From: Alphaproteobacteria bacterium
GTDB lineage: Bacteria > Pseudomonadota > Alphaproteobacteria > ATCC43930 > CGMCC-115725
Reading direction: 5' to 3'
DNA: 64,000 bases
Assembly (NCBI GenBank): GCA_019240125.1
Contig: JAFAYW010000107.1
Location: 79,299 to 143,298, forward strand
The notes under the pieces are model-generated. The model ran no database searches, was not told the origin of the DNA, and worked only from the letters and a program-made list of their open reading frames with translations. Every line of letters starts with the position of its first letter. The stretch's first letter is position 1. The translations under genes were made by a program, and so were the position numbers. Shown here one piece after another: positions 43,870 through 53,956 of this stretch.

Positions 43870-45402
43870 TTACCGGGTCGAAGCGAAATCCGCCAGGATA
43901 CTCGTCGCCGCCAGTCGCCCCGACAACGCTGCCATCGGCACCCCCGGCCCCGGATGCGTGCTGCCCCCGGCCAGATAGAGCCCCGGCAGCCGGCTGCGCG
44001 AGGAGGGGCGCCGAAAGCTCGCCGCCCAACCGTGCGAGGCCCGCCCGTAAAGCGCCCCGCCGGTTCCCGGAAACATCCGGTGAAAGTCGGCCGGAGTCGT
44101 GACGATCGCGCTCCTCTCCGGCTGGCGTTTTAGCCGCAGCCCGCATTGCTCCAGCCGCTCGAACATCGCTCGCGCGCATGCCTCAACCCTCAGCTCATCG
44201 AATTGCTCGGTATCCCCGGTCGCCGGGGCGTTGATCAGGCAGAACAGCCTTTCGGCGCCGCCTTCTGCGCTTCCGTTCCGGCCATCGCGATCCTGGGCGC
44301 AGACATAGACGGTCGGCGCGTCGGGGATCCGTCCGCGCCGGAACAGCGCCGCGAACTCCGCCTCGTAATCGCGCGAGAAGAATACGTTGTGCCGCACCAG
44401 CGGAAATCCACCGGAACCGCCCTCTGCCTCGGCGACCACCGTCCATGTCATCGCCGACAGCGAACGCTCGTGGCGCTTAGGCGCGGTGACGCTGGCAGCG
44501 GCGCCGGCGCCTAGCAAACCGCCACCGATCGCCGCGACATCGGCGTTGGCGATGACGGCATCGACGTCGATCTGTTCGCCGCTGGTCAGCCGCACTCCCG
44601 TCGCCCGGCCGCCCGAGACGCAAATTTCCGCGACCGTTTCGCCATAACGAAACACCACGCCGCGCGCCGCCGCGAGGTTCGCGAGCGCCACAGCGAGAGC
44701 ATGCATGCCGCCCTCGATCTGCCAGACACCCTCGCGCTCGACATGCGCGACAAGCATCAGGGTGGCCGGTGCCAGGAAGGGTGACGAGCCGCAATAGGTC
44801 GCGTAGCGGCCGAAGAGCTGGTGCAATCGCGGATCGGCAAAGTATTCGCCGAGAGCCGACCACATCGTCTTGAAGGGTGCGATGCGCCACAGATCGCCGA
44901 GCCCGCGGGGGCCTACCGCGAGCGCCAGGCCCACCGGCCCGCGCCTCTCGGCGCGGATGAAGGAATGTTCCAGCGTGTCGTAAATCTGCCGAGCGCGCGC
45001 GCAAAAGGCGCGATAGCCGCGGGCCTCCTTGGCACCGGCGAGGTCGCCAATCGCCGCCGCCGAGCGCTCGACCTCGGAAAACAGGTCGAGCCGCTCGCCG
45101 GCACTCCAGGCATGGCGCGCCAGGATGGTCGCGGGGTGCAACAGCACATGCTCCGCCAGAGAGCTGCCCGCGGCGCTGAAAATCTCTTCAAAGACCCAGC
45201 GCATTGTAAAGACGGTCGGGCCTGCGTCCAGCAGACGCGCGCCGATCGCGACCTGCCGCATTTTGCCGCCGGGCGCCGCGGCACGCTCAATGAGGGTCAC
45301 TGCGATGCCGCGATGAGCGAGTTCCAGCGCGGCCACCAGACCGCCGATCCCCGCTCCGATAACAATGACCCGATGTGTCCGCACCGCCCGCCGCGCCGCC
45401 AA
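43870..45402 (-). CDS. crtD: Methoxyneurosporene dehydrogenase (1-hydroxycarotenoid 3,4-desaturase)
   Basis: CrtI-like FAD desaturase introducing the 3,4 double bond after hydration. The 510 residues have VIVIGAGIGGLVAALELA at the N-terminus, RLLDAGPTVFTMRWVFEEIF, and the C-terminal LYLAGGSTHPGPGVPMAALSG. It lies upstream of crtC with overlap and diverges from crtE across two PpsR boxes. The first in-frame codon is TTG at 45402; a GTG at 45384 is also possible. Confidence 0.94.
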   Translation of the reverse strand: MAARRAVRTHRVIVIGAGIGGLVAALELAHRGIAVTLIERAAAPGGKMRQVAIGARLLDAGPTVFTMRWVFEEIFSAAGSSLAEHVLLHPATILARHAWSAGERLDLFSEVERSAAAIGDLAGAKEARGYRAFCARARQIYDTLEHSFIRAERRGPVGLALAVGPRGLGDLWRIAPFKTMWSALGEYFADPRLHQLFGRYATYCGSSPFLAPATLMLVAHVEREGVWQIEGGMHALAVALANLAAARGVVFRYGETVAEICVSGGRATGVRLTSGEQIDVDAVIANADVAAIGGGLLGAGAAASVTAPKRHERSLSAMTWTVVAEAEGGSGGFPLVRHNVFFSRDYEAEFAALFRRGRIPDAPTVYVCAQDRDGRNGSAEGGAERLFCLINAPATGDTEQFDELRVEACARAMFERLEQCGLRLKRQPERSAIVTTPADFHRMFPGTGGALYGRASHGWAASFRRPSSRSRLPGLYLAGGSTHPGPGVPMAALSGRLAATSILADFASTR

Positions 45403-45419
45403 ATGGTGGTTGACTTAAC

Positions 45420-45437
45420 TGTCTACTTAACATGACA
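45420..45437. promoter_or_regulatory. PpsR binding site, crtD/crtE intergenic, box 1
   Basis: Exact TGT-N12-ACA (TGT at 45420, ACA at 45435) in the 84-base divergent gap, 17 bases upstream of the TTG start of crtD. Confidence 0.75.
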
Positions 45438-45445
45438 TTCGCTTA

Positions 45446-45463
45446 TGACAGGATAGATTTACA
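45446..45463. promoter_or_regulatory. PpsR-like site, crtD/crtE intergenic, box 2
   Basis: TGA-N12-ACA, one mismatch from consensus, eight bases after box 1 and 23 bases before the crtE start. The close pair matches the tandem-box arrangement known for PpsR/CrtJ promoters. Confidence 0.6.
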
Positions 45464-45486
45464 GTGGCGTCGGGCGGGAGGCTATC

Positions 45487-46353
45487 GTGGACGTATCGAC
45501 ACGAATTGAACGAGCGCTCGGAATGGCGCTGGCTGAAACGGCGGGACGGGGCTGCCCGCCGGGATTAAGCGCGGCGATGAATTACGCGGTCTTTCCACCC
45601 GGTGCGCGAATCCGCCCGCGCCTGTGCCTGGCGGTGGCGCGGGCTTGTGGCGACAGCGATCCGGGGTTGGCGGACGCCGCGGCGGCCTCGATCGAGTTAT
45701 TGCATTGTGCCTCGCTGGTGCATGACGATCTGCCGTGTTTCGACGACGCCGCGACGCGGCGCGGCAAGCCTGCCCTGCACCTCGCCTTTGACGAAAGGCT
45801 GGCCCTGCTGGCCGGCGACGCGCTGATCGTGCTGGCGTTTCAGATCCTCGGCCAGTCAGCCGGGGTGGCGACGCGTCTCGCACCGGTCGTCGTGACTGTC
45901 GCCCGAGCCGTCGCGCCGCCCACCGGCATCGCCGCCGGGCAGGCCTGGGAATGCGAGCCGGCCGTCGACCTGTCGCTGTATCAGCGGGAAAAAACCGGCG
46001 CGTTGTTCGCCGCTGCGACAAGTGCCGGTGCCGCCGCCGCCGGGGCCGCGGCGGATGAATGGCGCGAACTCGGCGAGCGCCTCGGCGAGGCCTACCAAGT
46101 GGCCGACGATCTCCTCGACATGCTGGCCGACCCGGAAGAGATCGGCAAACCCGTGGGGCGCGACGCCGCGCTCGGTCGGCCGAACGCGGCGCTGGCGCTC
46201 GGCCTCGATGGAGCATGCCAGCGGCTTGAACGACTCGCCTCGGCGGCCGTCGCGGCGATCCCCGATTGTCCGGGGGCGCACGAATTGCGCACCCTGGTGT
46301 TGTCGGAAGCACGCCGGCTGATGCCCAAGCAGCGCGGGTTGCGCGCCGCCTGA
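45487..46353 (+). CDS. crtE: Geranylgeranyl diphosphate synthase
   Basis: Makes the C20 precursor for carotenoids and the bacteriochlorophyll tail. The 288-residue protein has the first Asp-rich motif in LVHDDLPCFDDAATRRG and the second in YQVADDLLDMLAD. The start is GTG at 45487, preceded by GGGAGG. It is followed by crtF after 20 bases. Confidence 0.95.
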   Translation: MDVSTRIERALGMALAETAGRGCPPGLSAAMNYAVFPPGARIRPRLCLAVARACGDSDPGLADAAAASIELLHCASLVHDDLPCFDDAATRRGKPALHLAFDERLALLAGDALIVLAFQILGQSAGVATRLAPVVVTVARAVAPPTGIAAGQAWECEPAVDLSLYQREKTGALFAAATSAGAAAAGAAADEWRELGERLGEAYQVADDLLDMLADPEEIGKPVGRDAALGRPNAALALGLDGACQRLERLASAAVAAIPDCPGAHELRTLVLSEARRLMPKQRGLRAA

Positions 46354-46373
46354 TCCACCGCAAGGCGGCAGCG

Positions 46374-47528
46374 ATGGCCGTTGAGGCGGCGATGCCGGGC
46401 GCTGGGGCCGGCTGGCGCGACTGGCCCTTGCGGCTGCGCGACCGCCTGCTTGGCGACCCGCAATTCCGCCGCCTCGCGGCCAAATTTCCGCTGACGCGGC
46501 CGATCGCGCGGCGTCGCACCCGCGCCTTGTTCGATCTGTGCGCCGGCTTTGTCTATTCGCAAGTCTTGCTGGCCTGCGTGAGGTCGCGCCTGTTCGACGC
46601 GCTCCGCGACGGTCCGCAGACATTGGAAGCGCTGTCGCGGCACTGCGCGCTGCCGGGCGAGGGGATGCTTCGGCTGTTGCGCGCGGCGATCGCCCTGAAG
46701 CTTGTCGCACGTCGCCGCGGCGAGCGGTTTGGTCTCGGCTCGCTGGGTGCCGCGATGGTGCGGAACCCCGGTGTCGCAGCGATGGTCGAGCACCACGCGC
46801 TGCTCTACGCCGATCTGCAGGACCCGTTGGCGCTGTTGCGCGGCGAGACGGCCCAGGCGAGCGCGCTATCGCGCTTCTGGGGCTATTCGCGGGCGGCGGA
46901 CCCCGGTGATTTGTCGTCCGAGCGGGTGGCGGCCTATTCGGCATTGATGGGAGAATCGCAAGCGCTGGTGGCGGCTGAGGTGCTGGATGCCTATCCGCTC
47001 ACCCGGCATCGTCATCTCCTCGATATCGGCGGTGGCGACGGAAGTTTCATCGTCGCGGCGGCGGCCCGCGCCACGGGATTGCACTTCACCCTGTTCGATC
47101 TGCCGGCGGTCGCGGAACAAGCCGGGAAACGCTTCGCCGCTGTGGGCATCGCCGACAGGACCATCACAGTGGGCGGCGATTTCCACCGCGACCCGCTGCC
47201 GACCGGCGCCGATTTGATCACGCTGGTGCGCGTCGTCCACGACCATGACGATCCCGCCGCGCTCAGCCTGTTGCGAGCCGTGCACGACGCGCTGCCGTCC
47301 GGCGGACAGTTGTTGCTCGCCGAGCCGATGGCCGACACGCCAGGGGCGACGGCGATGGGCGATGCGTATTTCGGTTTCTACCTGCTGGCCCTCGGCCAGG
47401 GCAGACCGCGCAGTCGCGCCGAACTATCGGAAATGCTCCGTCAGGCAGGGTTTACAGCCATCCGGCATGTTGCCTCGGCGACACCGCTGCTCGTCGGTTT
47501 GTTGATCGCCGAACGCGAGCGATGTTAA
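46374..47528 (+). CDS. crtF: Hydroxycarotenoid O-methyltransferase
   Basis: SAM-dependent methyltransferase that methylates the tertiary hydroxyl of hydroxy-carotenoids. The 384 residues comprise an N-terminal dimerisation/winged-helix part (FDLCAGFVYSQVLLACV) and a C-terminal SAM domain with LLDIGGGDGSFIVAAAAR, DLPAVAEQA and HDHDDPAALSLL. ATG at 46374 was chosen. Its final Cys and stop codons are part of the bchC PpsR box. Confidence 0.93.
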   Translation: MAVEAAMPGAGAGWRDWPLRLRDRLLGDPQFRRLAAKFPLTRPIARRRTRALFDLCAGFVYSQVLLACVRSRLFDALRDGPQTLEALSRHCALPGEGMLRLLRAAIALKLVARRRGERFGLGSLGAAMVRNPGVAAMVEHHALLYADLQDPLALLRGETAQASALSRFWGYSRAADPGDLSSERVAAYSALMGESQALVAAEVLDAYPLTRHRHLLDIGGGDGSFIVAAAARATGLHFTLFDLPAVAEQAGKRFAAVGIADRTITVGGDFHRDPLPTGADLITLVRVVHDHDDPAALSLLRAVHDALPSGGQLLLAEPMADTPGATAMGDAYFGFYLLALGQGRPRSRAELSEMLRQAGFTAIRHVASATPLLVGLLIAERERC

Positions 47529-47540
47529 TTTAAATTGACA
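47523..47540. promoter_or_regulatory. PpsR binding site overlapping the crtF stop, upstream of bchC
   Basis: Exact TGT-N12-ACA (TGT at 47523 is the last crtF codon, ACA at 47538), 57 bases before bchC. The very AT-rich core also suits a promoter. Confidence 0.75.
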
Positions 47541-47548
47541 CTAGCGAC

Positions 47549-47566
47549 CGTCATATTAGAGTGACA
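47549..47566. promoter_or_regulatory. PpsR-like second box upstream of bchC
   Basis: CGT-N12-ACA, one mismatch, eight bases after the perfect box at 47523-47540 and 31 bases before the bchC start. The eight-base spacing is the same as in the crtD/crtE pair. Confidence 0.55.
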
Positions 47567-47597
47567 CTCGACCAAAGGCGAGCCGGGGGAAACCGGG

Positions 47598-48539
47598 GTG
47601 GATACCGCCGCAATCGTGATCAAGGGACCCGAGACGCTTGTTTTCGACCGCCTGCCGCTGGACGACGCAGGTGAGGCGGATGTCGTTATCGATACCGAAT
47701 GGAGCGGGATCAGCACCGGGACCGAGCGGCTGCTGTGGCTGGGGGCGATGCCGGCTTTCCCCGGCATGGGGTACCCGCTGGTGCCGGGTTATGAGTCAGT
47801 GGGGCGCATCGCGCAGGCCGGCGCCGCGTCGGGGCATCGCACCGGCGACCGCGTCTTTGTGCCGGGGGCGCGTTGTTTTGGCGACGTGCGCGGGTTGTTT
47901 GGCGGGGCCGCAGCGCATCTGGTGGTGCCGGGCAATCGCGCGGTCGCGATCGATGACGCGCTCGGCGAGCAGGGGGTCTTGCTGGCGCTGGCGGCGACCG
48001 CGCACCACGCGCTCAACGCCACCGGCGCGCAATCGCCCGATCTAATCGTCGGCCATGGCGTGCTTGGGCGGCTGCTGGCGCGTCTCGCGCTTGCGGCCGG
48101 CGGGGCGCCGCCAACGGTGTGGGAACGCGACCCGGCGAGGCGTAGCGGCGCGACCGGTTATGCGGTGGTCGATCCCGATGACGACAGCAGGCGCGATTAC
48201 CGCGCGATCTATGACGTAAGTGGTGATGCCGGCCTGATCGATACGCTGATCGCGCGGCTCGACCGCGGCGGCGAGATCACGCTCGCCGGGTTCTACAGCG
48301 AGCGGCCGTCCTTCGCCTTTCCGCCGGCCTTTATGCGGGAGCTGCGGCTGCGCGTCGCCGCCGAGTGGCAGCCAGCCGACCTCGTCGCGGCGAAGCGACT
48401 GGCCGAGACCGGCGCGCTATCCCTCGATGGCCTGATCACGCATCGCAACGACGCCAGCCGGGCCGCATCCGCGTACCGCACGGCCTTTGAAGACCCGGCC
48501 TGCCTGAAGATGGTTCTGGATTGGAGACACTGCGTATGA
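47598..48539 (+). CDS. bchC: 3-hydroxyethyl bacteriochlorophyllide a dehydrogenase
   Basis: Oxidises the C3 hydroxyethyl group to acetyl. The 313-residue protein is of the medium-chain dehydrogenase fold with the BchC motifs [34 protein letters not shown] and the nucleotide-binding [15 protein letters not shown]. The start is GTG at 47598 after GGGGG-rich sequence. It is first gene of the bchCXYZ-puf superoperon and overlaps bchX as ATGA. Confidence 0.96.
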   Translation: MDTAAIVIKGPETLVFDRLPLDDAGEADVVIDTEWSGISTGTERLLWLGAMPAFPGMGYPLVPGYESVGRIAQAGAASGHRTGDRVFVPGARCFGDVRGLFGGAAAHLVVPGNRAVAIDDALGEQGVLLALAATAHHALNATGAQSPDLIVGHGVLGRLLARLALAAGGAPPTVWERDPARRSGATGYAVVDPDDDSRRDYRAIYDVSGDAGLIDTLIARLDRGGEITLAGFYSERPSFAFPPAFMRELRLRVAAEWQPADLVAAKRLAETGALSLDGLITHRNDASRAASAYRTAFEDPACLKMVLDWRHCV

Positions 48540-49540
48540 GCCTCGATCACCAGCACGCCGCGCCGGAAATGACCGCCGCGTTGCGCGAGGAAGCCGCGGT
48601 CGAACCCGATCCGGTCTCCACACAGCCGCCCGCCAAGGAAACCCAGATCATCGCGATCTATGGCAAAGGCGGGATCGGCAAAAGTTTCACCCTCGCCAAC
48701 CTGTCCTACATGATGGCGCAGCAGGGTAAGCGCGTGCTGCTGATCGGCTGCGACCCGAAAAGCGACACGACCTCGCTGCTCTTCGAAGGCCGCAGCTGTC
48801 CGACGATCATCGAGACCTCGTCACAGAAAAAAGCGGCCGGCGAACAGGTCAAAATCGGCGATGTCTGCTTTAAGCGCGACGGCGTCTTTGCGATGGAATT
48901 GGGTGGGCCCGAGGTCGGTCGCGGCTGTGGCGGCCGCGGCATCATCCACGGCTTCGAGCTGCTCGAAAAACTCGGATTTCACCAGTGGGATTTCGATTAC
49001 GTCCTGCTCGATTTTCTCGGCGACGTGGTGTGCGGCGGGTTTGGCCTGCCGATCGCCCGCGACATGTGCCAGAAGGTCATCGTCGTTGGCTCGAACGACC
49101 TGCAATCGCTTTACGTCGCCAACAATGTCTGCTCGGCGGTCGATTATTTCCGGCGGCTTGGCGGCAATGTCGGTGTCGCCGGATTGGTCATCAACAAGGA
49201 TGACGGCACCGGCGAGGCGCAGGCCTTTGCTGACGCGGTCGGCATCCCGGTGCTCGCCGCGATCCCGGCCGACGACGATATCAGACGCAAGAGCGCCAGC
49301 TACGAGATCATCGGGCGGCCGGGCAGCCGCTGGGCATCTGTGTTCGAGGGCCTGGCCCAGCAGGCCGCCGACGCGCCGCCGGTCCGGCCGACCCCGCTGA
49401 GCCACGAGGCTTTGCTCGAACTCTTCAAGGGCGAGACGGTCGGCCGCGGCGTGGTATTGCAGCCCGCGACGATGGAAGACATGTGCATGTCGACCATCCT
49501 CGACAAACCGTCGCTCGAAGTCGTCTACGAGCCGGCGTAG
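48536..49540 (+). CDS. bchX: Chlorophyllide a reductase iron protein
   Basis: Nitrogenase Fe-protein homologue delivering electrons to BchYZ for B-ring reduction. The 334 residues have the P-loop [25 protein letters not shown], and cluster cysteines in [13 protein letters not shown] and [11 protein letters not shown]. It differs from BchL in the P-loop (KSFT against KSTT). It overlaps bchC and precedes bchY by six bases. Confidence 0.97.
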   Translation: MSLDHQHAAPEMTAALREEAAVEPDPVSTQPPAKETQIIAIYGKGGIGKSFTLANLSYMMAQQGKRVLLIGCDPKSDTTSLLFEGRSCPTIIETSSQKKAAGEQVKIGDVCFKRDGVFAMELGGPEVGRGCGGRGIIHGFELLEKLGFHQWDFDYVLLDFLGDVVCGGFGLPIARDMCQKVIVVGSNDLQSLYVANNVCSAVDYFRRLGGNVGVAGLVINKDDGTGEAQAFADAVGIPVLAAIPADDDIRRKSASYEIIGRPGSRWASVFEGLAQQAADAPPVRPTPLSHEALLELFKGETVGRGVVLQPATMEDMCMSTILDKPSLEVVYEPA

Positions 49541-49546
49541 TCCACT

Positions 49547-50998
49547 ATGCCGGATTCAGGCGTTCTTCCCCTCAACACGACGCCCGTCAGCGCGGCGTCG
49601 GCCGGCATCGACGCGGGCTGTCACGGCGGCCGCGAAACGATGCTCGACGCCGCCCGTGCCGCCGGCAAGACGGAGGCGATCGAGCGCCTGCTGGTCGATT
49701 ACCCGCGCGGGCCGCATGACCAGCCGCAATCGATGTGCCCGGCCTTTGGCTCATTGCGCGTCGGATTGCGGATGCGGCGGGTCGCGACGATCCTGTCGGG
49801 CTCGGCCTGCTGCGTGTACGGGCTGACCTTCACGTCGCATTTCTACGGTGCCCGGCGAACCGTCGGGTACGTGCCGTTCAACTCGGAATCGCTGGTCCGC
49901 GGCCAACTGTTCGAGGATATCCGCAACGCGGTCGTCGAGACGGCGAAGCCCGACCAGTACGACGCGGTCGTCGTGATCAATTTGTGCGTACCGACCGCCT
50001 CCGGTGTACCGCTCGATCTATTGCCAAAGGACCTCGACGGCGTCCGGATTATCGGCATCGACGTGCCGGGATTTGGCGTGCCGACCCACGCCGAGGCCAA
50101 GGATGTGCTGGCTGCCGCAATGCTGCGTTACGCACGCGGCGAGGCCGAAGCCGGCCCGGTGCAGCGGCCGCGTACTGCGCGCGACGAACGGCCCAGCGTC
50201 GCGCTGATCGGCGAACTGTTTCCGGCCGACCCGGTTGGCATCGGCGCGCTGCTGGCGCCGATGGGCCTCGCGGTCGCGCCGCAATTGCCGGCGCGCGAAT
50301 GGCGCGACCTTTACGCGATTCTCGACTGCGCCGCCGCCGCCGCGGTGCATCCGTTCTACACGGCATCGATCCGGGAGTTCGGCTTTGCCGGCCGCCCGGT
50401 CGTCGGCTCGGGGCCGGTCGGGGTGGAGGGGACGGCCTCTTGGCTGGAGCAGATCGGCGCGGCCGCCGGTGCCGGAGCCGCCGCGATCGAGGCCGCCAAG
50501 GCCGCCGCCCTGCCGGCACTGCGAGGGGCGCTTGCAGCCTCGCCGATTTCGGCGCGCGTGACCTTATCGGGATACGAGGGCTCGGAACTGCTGGTGGCGC
50601 GCCTGCTGGTCGAGGCCGGTGCCGAAATCCCGTATGTCGGCACTGCCTGTCCGCGCACCGAATGGAGCGAGCCGGACCGCGAATGGCTCACCGCGCGTGG
50701 CACTTATGTGCAATACCGCGCCTCGCTCGAACAGGATGTGGCGGCGATGCGCGAGGTGCGCCCGGACCTCGCGGTTGGCACCACGCCGGTGGTGCAGAAG
50801 GCCAAGGAACTCGGCATTCCGGCGATCTATTTCACCAATATGGTGTCGGCGCGGCCTCTGTTCGGCCCGGCCGGGGCGGGGGCGTTGGCCGGCATCGTCG
50901 CGGCGCAGACCCGAGGCAAGGCGCGGTTTTCGCAGATGGTGTCGTTCTTTGGCGGTGCCGGTGCTCCGGCTGACACTGCCACAACGGTCGAGGCCTGA
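49547..50998 (+). CDS. bchY: Chlorophyllide a reductase subunit Y
   Basis: NifD/BchN-like subunit of chlorophyllide a reductase. The 483 residues include [22 protein letters not shown] with its N-terminal cysteine, [20 protein letters not shown], and [14 protein letters not shown], matching BchY. It is followed by bchZ after two bases. Confidence 0.96.
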   Translation: MPDSGVLPLNTTPVSAASAGIDAGCHGGRETMLDAARAAGKTEAIERLLVDYPRGPHDQPQSMCPAFGSLRVGLRMRRVATILSGSACCVYGLTFTSHFYGARRTVGYVPFNSESLVRGQLFEDIRNAVVETAKPDQYDAVVVINLCVPTASGVPLDLLPKDLDGVRIIGIDVPGFGVPTHAEAKDVLAAAMLRYARGEAEAGPVQRPRTARDERPSVALIGELFPADPVGIGALLAPMGLAVAPQLPAREWRDLYAILDCAAAAAVHPFYTASIREFGFAGRPVVGSGPVGVEGTASWLEQIGAAAGAGAAAIEAAKAAALPALRGALAASPISARVTLSGYEGSELLVARLLVEAGAEIPYVGTACPRTEWSEPDREWLTARGTYVQYRASLEQDVAAMREVRPDLAVGTTPVVQKAKELGIPAIYFTNMVSARPLFGPAGAGALAGIVAAQTRGKARFSQMVSFFGGAGAPADTATTVEA

Positions 50999-51000
50999 TC

Positions 51001-52461
51001 ATGCTGGTGCTCGATCATGACCGGGCTGGCGGATACTGGGGCGCGGTTTACGCCTTTACCGCGGTCAGCGGCTTGCGGGTGGTTATCGACGGCCCGGTCG
51101 GTTGCGAGAACCTGCCGGTGACAGCCGTGCTTCACTACACCGACGCACTGCCGCCGCACGAATTGCCGATCGTCGTGACCGGTCTCTGCGAAGATCATCT
51201 GTCGATGAACGGCACCGAGGAGGCGTTGCGCCGCGCCGGCGCGACACAGGATACCAGTATGCCGGCGGTGGTTGTCACCGGCAGCATCGCCGAGATGATC
51301 GGCGGCGGGGTTACACCGGAGGGCGCCAATCTGCGCCGCTTCATCCCCCGCACAATCGACGAAGACCAGTGGCAGACCGCAGACCGCGCATTGTACTGGC
51401 TGTGGACCGAGTTCGGCGCGGCCAAGAAACCGCGCAAGCCGCCAAAGCGCGCGGCCGACGCGAAGCCGCTGGTTAACATCATCGGCCCGATATACGGCAC
51501 CTTCAACATGCCATCGGACCTCGCCGAGATCCGCCGCCTCGTCGAAGGGATCGGCTGTGAGATCAACCTGGTCTTTCCGCTCGGCGCCGAGGTGTCGCAG
51601 ATCGGCCGGCTGGCGGATGCCGATGTCAATATCTGCCTGTACCGTGAATTCGGTCGCCAACTCTGCGAGGAATTGGGCAAACCCTACCTGCAGGCGCCGA
51701 TCGGCCTGTTTACCACCACGAAATTCCTGCGCGCACTTGGTGAATATGCCGGTGTCGACCCCGAGCCGTTTATCGCGCGGGAAAAGCTGACAACGATCAA
51801 GCCGATCTGGGATTTATGGCGCAGCGTCACCCAGGATTTTTTTGCCACAGCGTCCTTCGCGATTGTCGCGACCGACACTTACACCCGCGGCGTCAGGCGC
51901 TTTCTCGAAGACGAGATGGGTATTCCTTGCACCTTCGCATTTTCGCGCTGTGCCGGCACCAAACCGGACAATGCCGAGGTGCGCGAGGCGTTGCGCACCA
52001 GGCCTCCGCTGGTGCTGTTCGGCTCCTACAACGAGCGGATGTACGCCGCGGAACTGGGTGCGCGGGTGATGTACATCCCGGCATCATTCCCCGGCGCGAT
52101 CGTCCGGCGTGCCACTGGTACGCCGTTTATGGGTTACGCCGGTGCCACTTACATCATTCAGGAATTCTGCAATGCGCTGTTTGACGCATTGTTTCATATC
52201 CTGCCGCTCGGCACCGAGCTCGATCGCATAGAAGCGACACCGGCGCGACCGACATCGACAGCGGTCCTGCCCTGGGATACGGCCGCACAGATAGCACTGG
52301 ACGCCGCGGTCGAGGCCGAGCCATTTCTGGTTCGCATCTCGGCGGCGAAGCGTTTGCGCGAACGGGTCGAACGCGACGCTCGTATGGCCGGGGCTCACAG
52401 CGTCGGCGCCGAGCAGGTCGCCCGAGTGCTGGCGTCATTGACGCGGGACCGGGCCGCATGA
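51001..52461 (+). CDS. bchZ: Chlorophyllide a reductase subunit Z
   Basis: NifK/BchB-like partner of BchY. The 486-residue protein begins [19 protein letters not shown], has [20 protein letters not shown] with a cluster cysteine, [20 protein letters not shown] and [20 protein letters not shown], all BchZ-like. It is the last bch gene before the pufB leader. Confidence 0.96.
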   Translation: MLVLDHDRAGGYWGAVYAFTAVSGLRVVIDGPVGCENLPVTAVLHYTDALPPHELPIVVTGLCEDHLSMNGTEEALRRAGATQDTSMPAVVVTGSIAEMIGGGVTPEGANLRRFIPRTIDEDQWQTADRALYWLWTEFGAAKKPRKPPKRAADAKPLVNIIGPIYGTFNMPSDLAEIRRLVEGIGCEINLVFPLGAEVSQIGRLADADVNICLYREFGRQLCEELGKPYLQAPIGLFTTTKFLRALGEYAGVDPEPFIAREKLTTIKPIWDLWRSVTQDFFATASFAIVATDTYTRGVRRFLEDEMGIPCTFAFSRCAGTKPDNAEVREALRTRPPLVLFGSYNERMYAAELGARVMYIPASFPGAIVRRATGTPFMGYAGATYIIQEFCNALFDALFHILPLGTELDRIEATPARPTSTAVLPWDTAAQIALDAAVEAEPFLVRISAAKRLRERVERDARMAGAHSVGAEQVARVLASLTRDRAA

Positions 52462-52492
52462 CCCGGCCTTGCTTACACCTAGCCGCAGTTTC

Positions 52493-52564
52493 CCGCCCGT
52501 ACCAGTGGGCGGAGCCGGTGTCGTGACCCGATCGTCACGGCCACTCCCGTCGCTCGCCGGCGGG
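52493..52564 (+). other. Three consecutive hairpins in the bchZ-pufB leader
   Basis: Inverted repeats at 52493-52498/52507-52512 (6 bp, loop 8), 52522-52527/52534-52539 (6 bp, loop 6) and 52546-52552/52558-52564 (7 bp with one G-U, loop 5). None has a T-run, so they look like mRNA-processing or stabilising structures rather than terminators. No pufQ-like ORF is visible in the 138-base gap. Confidence 0.55.
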
Positions 52565-52599
52565 AACAGCTGAAAGGACCACCATGCGGAGGTTAAGAT

Positions 52600-52842
52600 A
52601 TGACAGTCGAGGCTGATTATCGAAGACGGGAGGGCAGCCTATCCGGCTTGACCGAACCCGAAGCGCGTGAATTTCACCGCATCTTTATGACGAGCTTCAT
52701 CGTCTTTGTGGTGATTGCGATCGTGGCACATATCCTGGCGTGGAACTGGCGGCCATGGCTGCCGGGAGCGCACGGATATCAGACATCGTTGCTGGATGGC
52801 GCGAAAGACGCCGTCAGCTACACGATGTCACTGCTGACATAA
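52600..52842 (+). CDS. pufB: LH1 antenna beta polypeptide, with extended C-terminus
   Basis: Single-helix LH1 beta subunit. The 80-residue peptide has the conserved [20 protein letters not shown] head, a membrane helix with the bacteriochlorophyll-ligating His in [10 protein letters not shown], and the periplasmic RPWLPG motif. After this it continues about 24 residues ([19 protein letters not shown] region), longer than the usual few. A strong GGAGG lies eight bases before the ATG. Confidence 0.95.
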   Translation: MTVEADYRRREGSLSGLTEPEAREFHRIFMTSFIVFVVIAIVAHILAWNWRPWLPGAHGYQTSLLDGAKDAVSYTMSLLT

Positions 52843-52854
52843 GGAGACAGGACG

Positions 52855-53040
52855 ATGTGGCGAATGTGGCTACTCTTCGACCCGCGTCGAACCCTGATCG
52901 CCTTGTTCACCTTCCTGTTTGTACTGGCGTTGCTGATCCACTTCATCCTGCTCAGCACTGATCGGTTCAACTGGCTGGAGGGGCCGCGCCCAGCTGCCGC
53001 AACCGGGCAAATGACACCGGTACCGGCGGCACCTAAGTAG
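52855..53040 (+). CDS. pufA: LH1 antenna alpha polypeptide
   Basis: Single-helix LH1 alpha subunit, 61 residues: [20 protein letters not shown] start, ligand His in [11 protein letters not shown], and the Trp-containing FNWLEG after the helix, ending in an Ala/Pro-rich tail. AGGAGA precedes the ATG, 12 bases after pufB. Confidence 0.97.
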   Translation: MWRMWLLFDPRRTLIALFTFLFVLALLIHFILLSTDRFNWLEGPRPAAATGQMTPVPAAPK

Positions 53041-53054
53041 CGGCGCCCGCGATG

Positions 53055-53090
53055 GCGGACGTGCTCGAACCTTGGTTCCGGGCCGTCCGT
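53055..53090 (+). other. Intercistronic hairpin between pufA and pufL
   Basis: Arms 53055-53061 and 53084-53090 pair over seven bases (one G-U), and inside them GAACC/GGTTC around 53067-53078 can extend the structure. In Rhodobacter a similar pufA-pufL hairpin protects the antenna part of the mRNA from 3' decay, which raises LH1 over RC levels. Confidence 0.55.
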
Positions 53091-53119
53091 TATCGTGATC
53101 TGTGCGGGGAGGGACGGCG

Positions 53120-53944
53120 ATGGCGATGCTGAGTTTCGAGCGAAAGTACCGGGTCCGCGGCGGCACGTTGCTGGGCGGGGACCTGTTCGATTTTTGGGTC
53201 GGGCCTTTTTATGTGGGGTTTTTCGGGGTCACGACGATCTTTTTCGCGACGCTGGGGACCGCCCTGATCGTCTGGGGAGCGGCACTCGGCCCAACCTGGA
53301 ATCTCTGGCAGATCAATATCGCCCCGCCGGATCTGCGTTACGGTCTCGCGTTGGCGCCGCTCAAGGATGGCGGGTTGTGGCAGCTGATCACGATCTGCGC
53401 TTTAGGTGCCTTCTCCTCCTGGGCGCTGCGCGAGGTCGAGATCTGCCGAAAGCTGGGGATCGGCTATCACGTTCCGGCGGCATTCGCCGTCGCGATCTTT
53501 GCGTATTTCAGTCTGGTCGTCATTCGGCCGGTATTGCTGGGTGCCTGGGGCAACGGGTTCCCCTACGGCATCATCAGTCACCTCGATTGGGTATCCAACA
53601 CCGGCTACCAGTACCTGCACTTCCATTACAACCCGGCGCATATGCTGGCTGTGTCGTTCTTCTTCACGACGACACTTGCACTGGCACTGCACGGATCGGT
53701 GATCCTGTCGGCGGCCAACCCGCCGAAAGGCGAGACGATGAAAACCGCGGAGCATGAAAACACCTATTTCCGCGACACGATCGGCTATTCGATCGGCAGC
53801 CTCGGCATTCACCGCCTCGGTCTGTTCCTGGCACTAAGTGCCGGTTTCTGGAGCGCGGTCTGCATCATCATCAGCGGTCCGTTCTGGACGCATGGCTGGC
53901 CGGAATGGTGGAACTGGTGGCTCAACCTGCCGATCTGGCGGTGA
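53120..53944 (+). CDS. pufL: Photosynthetic reaction centre L subunit
   Basis: Five-helix core subunit. The 274 residues include the special-pair and accessory-pigment His region [17 protein letters not shown], the quinone/iron-side [10 protein letters not shown], and the iron-ligating His in [14 protein letters not shown] at 53120 follows GGGGAGGGAC. It starts 79 bases after pufA across the hairpin. Confidence 0.98.
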   Translation: MAMLSFERKYRVRGGTLLGGDLFDFWVGPFYVGFFGVTTIFFATLGTALIVWGAALGPTWNLWQINIAPPDLRYGLALAPLKDGGLWQLITICALGAFSSWALREVEICRKLGIGYHVPAAFAVAIFAYFSLVVIRPVLLGAWGNGFPYGIISHLDWVSNTGYQYLHFHYNPAHMLAVSFFFTTTLALALHGSVILSAANPPKGETMKTAEHENTYFRDTIGYSIGSLGIHRLGLFLALSAGFWSAVCIIISGPFWTHGWPEWWNWWLNLPIWR

Positions 53945-53956
53945 GGGAGATTCTCG

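Noticed and set aside
52462..52599. A pufQ gene before pufB
   Set aside because: No frame of suitable length or hydrophobicity; only hairpins and the pufB ribosome binding site.
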